NCBI GenBank assembly: GCA_023251415.1
Contig: JAHEYX010000067.1
Coordinates: 1 to 11,133, forward strand
Direction: 5' to 3'
From: Chitinophagales bacterium
GTDB taxonomy: Bacteria; Bacteroidota; Bacteroidia; Chitinophagales; CAIODY01
DNA: 11,133 bases
Of the stretch, positions 1-5,940 are shown piece after piece (position 1 is the first letter of the stretch; every line of letters begins with the position of its first letter). The position numbers were made by a program, and so were the translations under genes. The notes beneath the pieces were generated by a model. That model worked only from the letters and a program-made list of their open reading frames with translations, was not told the DNA's origin and did no database searches.

Positions 1-101
1 CTACCGCATATAAGCCTGAACAATTGCCTGAGTTGAAACAAATCACCTATTCAGCCATGGAGGCTAAAATTCGTGAGTTGTCGAACGGCGGCCGCAGTTA
101 A
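1..101 (+). CDS. C-terminal end of an unidentified protein (cut by window edge)
   Basis: The frame starting at base 3 is open from the window edge to a TAA at 99-101, giving the last 32 residues of a protein. The tail contains YKPEQLPELKQITYSAMEAK and ends in NGGRS. It has natural-looking codons and an amphipathic, helix-like composition, but I do not recognise the family. The stop overlaps the stop of the convergent S4-domain gene: the four bases TTAA at 98-101 serve both. This tight tail-to-tail junction supports it being a real gene end and not a chance open frame. No function is proposed, because the rest of the gene lies outside the window. Confidence 0.55.
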   Translation, partial: TAYKPEQLPELKQITYSAMEAKIRELSNGGRS

Positions 102-493
102 TTACTTTCGTTGTATTCGTCTAAATCACGTCTGTTCTTTTTAGTCGGACGGCCTTGTTTACTTTGTCGTTTACCGGTATTAAAAATAAATGCAGATGGC
201 AATACAACTGGTTTACGCTCTTCTTCTGGGGTTAAGTCAAGATAATTTTTTATTGCTTCGGGGTAGGCAACGCGGTTTTCAATAATTCCGCTTACTTGTA
301 TAAGCCATTTACGGGCTTCGGTTTTAATTTCATAGGTCTCGTTAAGCAGCACCTGTTTGGAGGCTTTAACCGGATTACCAAGCCACTTTACATGTCCTTT
401 AGCACACGCATCAGCAGCCAATGACCGGGTTTTAAAAATTCGTATGGCCCATAAGTATTTATCGATTCGGATTTTGTTGGTTTGTTGCTCCAT
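98..493 (-). CDS. hslR: S4-domain RNA-binding protein, Hsp15 (HslR) family
   Basis: This 131-residue protein matches the Hsp15 family in length and layout. The S4 RNA-binding domain spans about residues 8-70. It opens with RIDKYLWAIRIFKTRSLA, the counterpart of the RLDKWLWAARFYKTRALA opening of E. coli Hsp15, and continues through a basic KGHVKWLGNPVKASK segment. The C-terminal tail is strongly basic (GRPTKKNRRDLDEY, about 114-127), matching the RPDKKERRDL tail of E. coli Hsp15. In E. coli, Hsp15 binds 50S subunits that carry a stalled nascent chain with peptidyl-tRNA and helps recycle them; the same role here is inferred. The gene begins 17 bases after the miaA stop, so the two are probably co-transcribed, joining two RNA-related functions. 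The ATG at 493 is the only reasonable start. It could equally be named a generic S4-domain protein. Confidence 0.88.
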   Translation of the reverse strand: MEQQTNKIRIDKYLWAIRIFKTRSLAADACAKGHVKWLGNPVKASKQVLLNETYEIKTEARKWLIQVSGIIENRVAYPEAIKNYLDLTPEEERKPVVLPSAFIFNTGKRQSKQGRPTKKNRRDLDEYNESN

Positions 494-510
494 GATAACA
501 GTTAAATCGT

Positions 511-1404
511 TTAGTGCGGTAACAAAGCTAGTAGTTCTTCGAATTGATTGGGTTTAATCCAGCTCATGGCTGCATCTTTTCTGAACCAAGTTAATTGTCG
601 CTTGGCATAATTTCTACTGTGTTGCTTGATCAAAGCCACAGCCTCAGCTAAACTGCATTGCTTGTTGAAATAAGCAAACAATTCAGCATAACCAACAGTT
701 TGTAAGCACGGATAATTAGCGTAAGGCATAACAGTAGCGGCTTCTTCCAACAAGCCTTCTTTCATCATAAGGTCTACCCGTTGATTAATCCGTTGGTACA
801 AGATTTCACGGCCCCAATCCAAGCCAAATTGATGGGTTTCAAAAGTTCGTTTTTTGGATTCTTTTTGCAGAAAGGAAGAATAAGGCTTACCACTTTCACG
901 TATAACTTCAATGGCGCGAATTAAACGATGCGGATTGTTAAGATCTACTTGCGAGGCATAGAGCGCATCTTTTTCGAGCAGTTCTTGTTGCAAAGCCTCA
1001 ATACCATGTTGCGCATAGGTTTCACGCACTTGTTCGCGCAGCTGATTCGAAATGGGCGGAAAATGATCTAAGCCATTAACCAAAGCACGAATAAACAAAC
1101 CACTTCCACCACAAACCACTATTTGTTCGCGGGTTTGAAATAGTTCGTTCAATAAACGTATAGCTTCTTGTTCGTATTGACCAACGTCATACGCATCGTG
1201 GATGGATAAATTATTGATGAAATAATGTGGTACCATTGCCAATTCTGCAGCAGTAGGTTTAGCAGTGCCAATACTGATTTCACGATAAAACTGACGTGAA
1301 TCGGCAGAAAGTATTACGGTATTAAAATGTTGCGCAACTTGAATCGACAAAGCCGTTTTGCCACTGGCAGTTGGTCCCGCAATTACAATCAATTGTTTTT
1401 TCAT
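511..1404 (-). CDS. miaA: tRNA dimethylallyltransferase MiaA
   Basis: MiaA transfers the dimethylallyl group from dimethylallyl diphosphate to N6 of A37 in tRNAs that read codons starting with U, the first step towards (ms2)i6A37. The 297-residue protein carries the family landmarks: P-loop GPTASGKT (10-17), SADSRQFY with Asp35 followed by IGTAKP (45-50), GGSGLFIRA (99-107), NPHRLIRAIEV (157-167), QTVGYAEL (235-242) and RNYAKRQLTWFRKD (264-277). I chose the ATG at 1404, giving MKKQLIVIAGP. An in-frame TTG at 1413 would add three residues, but it lies inside the base of a terminator hairpin. The gene sits between a pRiA4b ORF-3-like gene and hslR on the same strand. The hairpin just ahead of its start makes it unclear which promoter serves it (see findings). 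Length and motifs are complete, so it should be functional. Confidence 0.97.
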   Translation of the reverse strand: MKKQLIVIAGPTASGKTALSIQVAQHFNTVILSADSRQFYREISIGTAKPTAAELAMVPHYFINNLSIHDAYDVGQYEQEAIRLLNELFQTREQIVVCGGSGLFIRALVNGLDHFPPISNQLREQVRETYAQHGIEALQQELLEKDALYASQVDLNNPHRLIRAIEVIRESGKPYSSFLQKESKKRTFETHQFGLDWGREILYQRINQRVDLMMKEGLLEEAATVMPYANYPCLQTVGYAELFAYFNKQCSLAEAVALIKQHSRNYAKRQLTWFRKDAAMSWIKPNQFEELLALLPH

Positions 1405-1412
1405 AAGCAGCA

Positions 1413-1438
1413 AAAAGGCCGATTAAAACCGGCCTTTT
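1413..1438 (-). terminator. Rho-independent terminator (bidirectional in form) upstream of miaA
   Basis: The inverted repeat AAAAGGCCG / CGGCCTTTT forms a 9-bp perfect stem with an 8-base loop. On the minus strand the stem is followed by a T run (complement of 1412-1416), the classic form of an intrinsic terminator. It begins 6 bases after the stop codon of the pRiA4b ORF-3-like gene and ends 9 bases before the miaA ATG. It therefore either separates the two genes or acts as a leaky terminator or attenuator for miaA-hslR. Confidence 0.8.
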
Positions 1439-1444
1439 AGTTAA

Positions 1445-2038
1445 TTAATATTCTTCTAAGGGTTCATTATCCGGACCATCAGCAAATTCATCACCTTCAT
1501 CAGCACCATCTTCTTCCCCTTGTTCGCTGCTTTCATCTTTTTCGGTATCATCACTTAATTCATCGTTTTCATGCATTTCATTTTCATCAAAAGCTAAAGT
1601 TTCTTCAAACGAATCAGAGCTGCTGGATACAATTGGCGTATTGCCGTATTGTTTAGGGGCAGTACCTTCTGAACGCACCATTACCGGGTAATTTACTTTC
1701 GGCTTTTCTTCGGTGATGGAAATGAGTTCGCAATAAAAACTCCACTGCGCATCATAATCATACAAGTACAATATTTTTTGATGCGGATCATCAATAAAAT
1801 AAACCATTGGTACTTTCGACATGAGCAAGGATTGTTCTTTTTTCTCTAGCGAAACTTCTTTGCCTTTATGCCAATTATCGTTGCTCTTAAAAAATGAGGC
1901 AGCATGTTTAGCATCAAATTGAAAAGCAGCTTGTATGGCTTGATGGAATTCTAAAAAGGTTTGCGTAGGCAAAATTTCAATATCACGAAACACGGAATCG
2001 TCGTCTTCCAAACAGACTCTAAATTTATATACTGGCAT
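1445..2038 (-). CDS. pRiA4b ORF-3-like protein (IS1096 passenger TnpR-like family) with acidic tail
   Basis: This 197-residue protein resembles the pRiA4b ORF-3 family (Pfam PRiA4_ORF3), which databases often label 'IS1096 element passenger TnpR family protein'. The N-terminal 115 residues hold the family pattern: MPVYKFRVCL, then FRDIEILPTQTFLEFHQAIQ, FQFDAKHAASFF, and a late ILYLYDYDAQWSF (about 89-101) that corresponds to the usual Y-YDFGD-W signature. Residues from about 142 to the end are dominated by Asp and Glu (for example SEQGEEDGADEGDEF) and are probably disordered. The molecular function of the family is unknown, and nothing around the gene suggests a mobile element. The ATG at 2038 fits the family N-terminus. 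The open frame continues upstream to 2410, but that part runs antisense to lpxB and has no family resemblance. A terminator follows directly. Confidence 0.75.
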   Translation of the reverse strand: MPVYKFRVCLEDDDSVFRDIEILPTQTFLEFHQAIQAAFQFDAKHAASFFKSNDNWHKGKEVSLEKKEQSLLMSKVPMVYFIDDPHQKILYLYDYDAQWSFYCELISITEEKPKVNYPVMVRSEGTAPKQYGNTPIVSSSSDSFEETLAFDENEMHENDELSDDTEKDESSEQGEEDGADEGDEFADGPDNEPLEEY

Positions 2039-2072
2039 AAGTTGAGGGTAGGGTTTTGAATTAATCAGTGCC

Positions 2073-2080
2073 CAAATATG
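2073..2080 (-). promoter_or_regulatory. Possible -7 element for the pRiA4b ORF-3-like gene
   Basis: The minus strand reads CATATTTG, a 7-of-8 match to the Bacteroidota -7 element TAnnTTTG. It would put the transcript start near 2067, about 30 bases before the ATG at 2038. No TTTG -33 element is found at the expected distance, so this is a weak call based on position. Confidence 0.3.
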
Positions 2081-2139
2081 GCAAAAAAAAAGTGTCCTGC
2101 TGCTAATTGTTTCAAAAAAATATACTCCAATAGAATGTA

Positions 2140-2147
2140 TATATTTG
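2140..2147 (+). promoter_or_regulatory. Probable -7 promoter element for lpxB
   Basis: The sequence TATATTTG is an exact match to the Bacteroidota -7 consensus TAnnTTTG. It lies 38 bases before the proposed TTG start of lpxB, giving a transcript start near 2152-2154 and a leader of about 33 bases. I see no TTTG -33 element 19-21 bases upstream; the nearest TTG (2107-2109) is about 30 bases away. If the promoter is right, the in-frame ATG at 2135 lies upstream of the transcript and cannot be the start of LpxB. Confidence 0.5.
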
Positions 2148-2185
2148 TGCGTAAATTTTTGTTCAAAACATTTTACAGTATTCGT

Positions 2186-3277
2186 TTGAAATATTACATT
2201 ATCAGCGGCGAAGCCAGTGGAGATTTGCATGGAAGCAATCTTATGAAAGCGATTAAGCAAATCGATGCTAAAGCCGAATTCCGGTTTTGGGGTGGCGATA
2301 AAATGCAAGCACAAGGAGGCACACTCGTTACACATTACCGGCACATGGCTTTCATGGGCTTTTGGGAAGTGTTTACGCATTTGTTTTATATCCTGAAAAA
2401 AATGAAACAATGCAAAGCAGATTTAGTAGCCTATAAACCGGATGCTCTTATTTTAATCGATTATCCGGGCTTCAATTTAAAGATGGCTGCTTTCGCGCAT
2501 CAACACCAAATTAAAGTGTTTTATTACATCTCACCGCAAGTATGGGCTTGGAAAAGTAAACGCGTAAATTTAATTAAACAAGTAGTCGATAAAATGTTTG
2601 TCATTCTCCCATTTGAGCAAGCATTTTATAAAACATGGGATTATCCGGTTACCTATGTCGGACATCCGTTATTGGAAGTAATTGCTGAACAAAGCAAACC
2701 AATTGATACATCCAAACGAATCATAGCACTTTTACCGGGCAGTCGCAAACAAGAAATTATAGTAAAGCTGCCGATCATGTTGAGTGTTGCTAAATTCTTT
2801 CCGGCATTTCAATTTGTTGTTGCAAAAGCTCCTTCGGCTGCGGAAGAGTGGTACGCCGCAGCATTAGCAAACGCACCAGCTAACGTCAGTACTACAAGCG
2901 ACGGCACCTATGCTTTACTGCAACAAGCAACCGCAGCATTAGTAACTTCAGGTACTGCAACTTTAGAAACGGCTTTATTTGGTGTTCCGCAAGTGGTTTG
3001 TTACAAAGGCAGTCGTTTAAGTTATGAAATTGGTAAGCGCTTGGTCAAAATTAAATACATCTCCTTAGTTAACCTGATTTTAAATAAACCTGTCGTTACG
3101 GAATTAATACAAATGCATTTAACGACCGATAATTTAAAACACGAATTAGAAAAGCTTTTACCACCTGCACCGGAGCGCACTACCATGCTTTCCGAGTATG
3201 CTCAATTGCGCACTGTATTAGGTCAAAAAGTAGCTTCTACTACTGTGGCAGCAGCCATTTATCAAGCTATCCAATAG
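2186..3277 (+). CDS. lpxB: Lipid-A-disaccharide synthase LpxB
   Basis: LpxB is a GT19 glycosyltransferase that joins UDP-2,3-diacylglucosamine to lipid X at the inner face of the inner membrane, forming the lipid A disaccharide. Family motifs run the full length: YYIISGEASGDLHG (3-16), LIDYPGFNL (90-98), YYISPQVWAWKSKRV (113-127), YVGHPLLE (157-164), ALLPGSRKQEI (181-191), SGTATLETALFGVP (255-268) and YISLVNLILNKPVVTELIQ (291-309). I chose the TTG at 2186, giving 363 residues beginning (M)KYYIISGEASGD, because family members normally begin one or two residues before this strand. In-frame ATGs at 2135 and 2078 would add 17 or 36 residues with no family counterpart, and the first overlaps the probable promoter. 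It is divergent from the acidic-tailed gene, and its 3' end overlaps the GNAT gene by 11 bases. The organism therefore makes lipid A. Confidence 0.95.
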   Translation: MKYYIISGEASGDLHGSNLMKAIKQIDAKAEFRFWGGDKMQAQGGTLVTHYRHMAFMGFWEVFTHLFYILKKMKQCKADLVAYKPDALILIDYPGFNLKMAAFAHQHQIKVFYYISPQVWAWKSKRVNLIKQVVDKMFVILPFEQAFYKTWDYPVTYVGHPLLEVIAEQSKPIDTSKRIIALLPGSRKQEIIVKLPIMLSVAKFFPAFQFVVAKAPSAAEEWYAAALANAPANVSTTSDGTYALLQQATAALVTSGTATLETALFGVPQVVCYKGSRLSYEIGKRLVKIKYISLVNLILNKPVVTELIQMHLTTDNLKHELEKLLPPAPERTTMLSEYAQLRTVLGQKVASTTVAAAIYQAIQ

Positions 3278-3716
3278 ACTTTTCATAAACCAAATAATGC
3301 GTTTGCTCAAATCCATTTCGTGCATAAGCTTTGGCTGCGCGTTGATTATCGTGTTCCATATACAAACGCAACAATTGACACGCATTGTTTTTAGCTTCTA
3401 ACTCCACCGCTTGCAATAAGGCTGTAAATACTCCTTGTCCCCGAAATGCAGGAACAACATATACACTTTGCAACCACCACATCATGGTATTACGCCAATC
3501 GCTCCATTCATAGGTAATGAGCAAACTTCCAATGATTTCTTCGTTATTATGCGCCACTAAATAGAATCCTTTTTTAGCATCAGCAATAACTGCCGATACG
3601 CCTTTCAATAAAATAGACGCGTCCAATTGCAGGTTTTCACTTTCAAGTGCTAAGGCTTGATTGAATTGTGCAATGCTACTAATATCAGCCTCATGCGCTA
3701 AACGGATATAAAACAT
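3267..3716 (-). CDS. GNAT family N-acetyltransferase
   Basis: This 149-residue protein is a single GNAT domain, which uses acetyl-CoA to acetylate an amine. Motif A (the CoA pyrophosphate loop) is SVYVVPAFRGQGVFTALL, about residues 84-101. The R-G-Q-G core is intact, but Phe97 occupies the position that is Gly or Ala in the textbook R-x-x-G-x-G/A motif. Motif B is seen as MEHDNQRAAKAYARNGFEQT (about 120-139), with the usual N-x-x-A-x-x-x-Y-x-x-x-GF arrangement. A Trp-rich stretch (YEWSDWRNTMMWWLQ) precedes motif A. The substrate cannot be predicted. The gene overlaps the end of convergent lpxB by 11 bases and is divergent from the glycosyltransferase gene with 71 bases between starts. The ATG at 3716 is the natural start. 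Confidence 0.88.
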   Translation of the reverse strand: MFYIRLAHEADISSIAQFNQALALESENLQLDASILLKGVSAVIADAKKGFYLVAHNNEEIIGSLLITYEWSDWRNTMMWWLQSVYVVPAFRGQGVFTALLQAVELEAKNNACQLLRLYMEHDNQRAAKAYARNGFEQTHYLVYEKSIG

Positions 3717-3737
3717 AAAAATTAGAATTTAATAAAC

Positions 3738-3745
3738 GAAATTTG
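3738..3745 (+). promoter_or_regulatory. Possible -7 element for the glycosyltransferase gene
   Basis: GAAATTTG matches the Bacteroidota -7 consensus TAnnTTTG at 7 of 8 positions. It lies about 42 bases before the ATG at 3788, within the 71-base gap between the two divergent genes. There is no TTTG at the -33 distance, so this is tentative. I saw no matching element for the GNAT gene on the other strand. Confidence 0.25.
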
Positions 3746-3787
3746 CCAACGCCTAACGGCAGTAAATATCTATAAATACCCCAAGCA

Positions 3788-5305
3788 ATGATAAAAAATT
3801 TACAAGCAGCAGTGAAACACTATTGGGAGGAGAACCCCTTGCTTTTAATCTTGTTGTTAGGAGGCTTCTTTCGATTATTGGCGGTGCTTTTCTCGAAAGG
3901 ATACGGGATGTATGATGATCAATATTTTGTGGTAGAAGTAGCGCAATCATGGGTGGATGGAAATGATTATTACAGTTGGTTGCCCGGAAGTAAAGATGTG
4001 CAAGTAATGGGGCATCATTATTTATATGCATGTATACACTATGTCATGTTCAGTGCTATGAAAGTTATGGGGATGTTCGATCCACAGTTTAAAATGTACA
4101 TCATACGTTTCATTCACGCCGCCTTATCCATGATAACTATTTACTGTGGTTATCAAATTGCGCATTATTACGGGGGCAAACGCGCTGCACGTGAAACCGG
4201 TTTATTATTAGCCATCTTTTTTATATTTCCATTTTTAAGTGTACGCACGCTTTTTGAAACTACACCCATTCCGTTTTTAGTATTGGCTTGTTGGCTACTT
4301 ATAAAAACGCAAGACCAAGCCACTTGGAAACAGGGTATACTAGCAGGCTTGTGTTTTGCTTTTGCCTTTGCCCTGCGATTACAACTGGCGTTCTTCTTCG
4401 CCGGCTTAGGAATTGCCTTATTGCTCACTAAACAGTGGAAACAAATCGGTGGTATTCTGATTGGTTTTATACTCATGACACTCCTCATTCAGTTTTCAAC
4501 CGACATGTTGATTTTCGGAAAACCGTTTGTGCAAATTGCCAAGTACATTGAATACAACCGCAACAATGCCGAAACATTTGGAATTAGTCCGTGGTACAAG
4601 TATCTCCTTTTTGTAGGTGGTATGCTCATTCCCCCAATGAGTGTTTTATTGGTCGTTGGATTTTTTGTAGGCATTCGCAAACGATGGATTTTGTTTTTAC
4701 CCACCTTATTGTTTTTTGTTTTTCATTCGTATTTCCCCAATAAGCAAGAACGCTTTATTCTACCGGCATTGCCTTTTTTAATTATCGCCGGTGTGTTGGG
4801 ATGGAATGAATTAATGGATGCTTCTAAAAGTGCCTTCCCGCGTAAGTTTAAACGCATTGCATGGATTGTATTTCTTGCTTTAAATACCTTACCCCTCTTT
4901 GCAATTTCTACTACTTACAGCAAACGAAGCATGGTAGAAGCCATGTATTACTTGTACAATGATAAAAACGCCGGTCCTTTCGTATTGGAGCAAAGCACTA
5001 AAGAAAGTAATTTATTTATGCCCGTTTATTACGCCGGAAAATGGAACAAACAGTACTATGTTAACACGAGCAATTCAGTGGCTGCTGTATGGAAAAATGC
5101 TAAATCATCCAATGAATGGCCAACACACGTATTGTTTTTTGAAGAAGATAAATTGCAAAGTAGAGTAGATAGTTTTAAACGCTATTTCCCCAATATTACT
5201 TACGAAACCAAAATCGAACCGAGTTTTATTGACAAGTTGATGCATACCCTAAATCCGATAAATGCCAATTACGAAGCGGTTATTTATCGAATTCACTATA
5301 ACTAA
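3788..5305 (+). CDS. Polytopic membrane glycosyltransferase, GT-C fold (mannosyltransferase-like)
   Basis: This 505-residue protein has about ten hydrophobic membrane segments between residues 18 and 374, followed by a soluble C-terminal region of about 130 residues. The layout is that of GT-C enzymes (PMT/ArnT/Alg9-like), which use polyprenyl-phosphate sugars on the outer side of the inner membrane. The first large loop carries the acidic pair D43-D44 in GYGMYDDQYF, at the place where GT-C enzymes keep catalytic acidic residues. A later loop reads FPNKQERFILPALP (316-329), which resembles the HKE-x-RF-x-x-P signature of GT22 (Alg9/PIG-B type) mannosyltransferases, with Asn and Gln replacing His and the first Glu. 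Donor and acceptor are unknown; transfer to lipopolysaccharide, glycoprotein or glycolipid is possible. The stop is 2 bases from the stop of the convergent response regulator gene. The start at 3788 directly precedes the first amphipathic helix. Confidence 0.78.
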   Translation: MIKNLQAAVKHYWEENPLLLILLLGGFFRLLAVLFSKGYGMYDDQYFVVEVAQSWVDGNDYYSWLPGSKDVQVMGHHYLYACIHYVMFSAMKVMGMFDPQFKMYIIRFIHAALSMITIYCGYQIAHYYGGKRAARETGLLLAIFFIFPFLSVRTLFETTPIPFLVLACWLLIKTQDQATWKQGILAGLCFAFAFALRLQLAFFFAGLGIALLLTKQWKQIGGILIGFILMTLLIQFSTDMLIFGKPFVQIAKYIEYNRNNAETFGISPWYKYLLFVGGMLIPPMSVLLVVGFFVGIRKRWILFLPTLLFFVFHSYFPNKQERFILPALPFLIIAGVLGWNELMDASKSAFPRKFKRIAWIVFLALNTLPLFAISTTYSKRSMVEAMYYLYNDKNAGPFVLEQSTKESNLFMPVYYAGKWNKQYYVNTSNSVAAVWKNAKSSNEWPTHVLFFEEDKLQSRVDSFKRYFPNITYETKIEPSFIDKLMHTLNPINANYEAVIYRIHYN

Positions 5306-5307
5306 AA

Positions 5308-5940
5308 TCAGATGTATTTTTTTTGACGGGCTTTTTCTATGGCTTCTTCTTTACTGTGTACATCCAGTTTAATGTAAATATTTCGCACATGCGTTTTTAC
5401 GGTTTCGGCTTCAATATTTAATACCTGAGCGATGCTGTTACGTGTTTTTCCTTCTGCTAAAATTTCCAGCACTTCTGTTTCTTTTCGTGTTAATGGGGAA
5501 GTAGGATTTTTCTTAAGTGATTTGATTAATGCACCGGCGGCTTCATCTGTTAATACCGGTTTACCCAAAAACGCTTGTTTGATGTATTTTTGAATGGCAT
5601 CTATTTCAGCGTTTTTAGTGATGTACCCATCGGCTCCGTTTTTTAAAGCTTTAACTACGATCTCTTGTTGATCAAATACAGTAAGCATCAAAACAATCAA
5701 GTCTTTATTTTCTTTCTTTAAATAGGGTATAGCATCGATACCACTCATGCCCGGTAGTTGTATATCCAACAATACCAAATCAGGTTTTAATTTACCGATT
5801 TGTGCTATGCAATCTTCGGCACGTTCGAAGCTTTTCAAAACTGCAATCTCCTCGTCGCGGTTAATCAATGTTTCCAACGCCTGACGAATAATATCATCGT
5901 CTTCCACCAATAAAACGTGAATCAGTTTTTCAGAGTTCAT
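5308..5940 (-). CDS. NarL/LuxR-type DNA-binding response regulator
   Basis: This 210-residue regulator has a receiver domain (about 7-122) and a LuxR-type helix-turn-helix domain (about 148-206). Receiver residues are complete: acidic cluster E13-D14-D15, phosphoacceptor D59 in LVLLDIQLPGMSG, T87 in MLTVFD, and K109 in GYITKN. The output domain reads LTRKETEVLEILAEGKTRNS and then VKTHVRNIYIKLDVHSKEEA, the recognition-helix pattern of this class. The start lies inside the end of the upstream histidine kinase gene (11-base overlap), so the pair is translationally coupled and almost certainly cognate. Phosphorylation by the kinase should change DNA binding as a transcription regulator. Target genes are not evident; no repeated operator-like site was recognised in the window. 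The stop is 2 bases from the convergent glycosyltransferase stop, leaving no room for a separate terminator. Confidence 0.95.
   Translation of the reverse strand: MNSEKLIHVLLVEDDDIIRQALETLINRDEEIAVLKSFERAEDCIAQIGKLKPDLVLLDIQLPGMSGIDAIPYLKKENKDLIVLMLTVFDQQEIVVKALKNGADGYITKNAEIDAIQKYIKQAFLGKPVLTDEAAGALIKSLKKNPTSPLTRKETEVLEILAEGKTRNSIAQVLNIEAETVKTHVRNIYIKLDVHSKEEAIEKARQKKYI

Noticed and set aside
2039..2410. In-frame upstream extension of the pRiA4b ORF-3-like gene on the minus strand
   Set aside because: It runs antisense through the conserved N-terminal part of lpxB, the family N-terminus is at 2038, and the extension has no recognisable domain.
3753..4031. Open frame of 92 codons on the minus strand across the start of the glycosyltransferase
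   Set aside because: It is antisense to a supported gene, resembles no known family, and would cross the intergenic promoter region.
4168..4704. Two open frames on the minus strand opposite the glycosyltransferase
   Set aside because: They are antisense shadows of a well-supported membrane protein gene; their Lys/Arg/Pro-rich translations look like mirrored hydrophobic codons.
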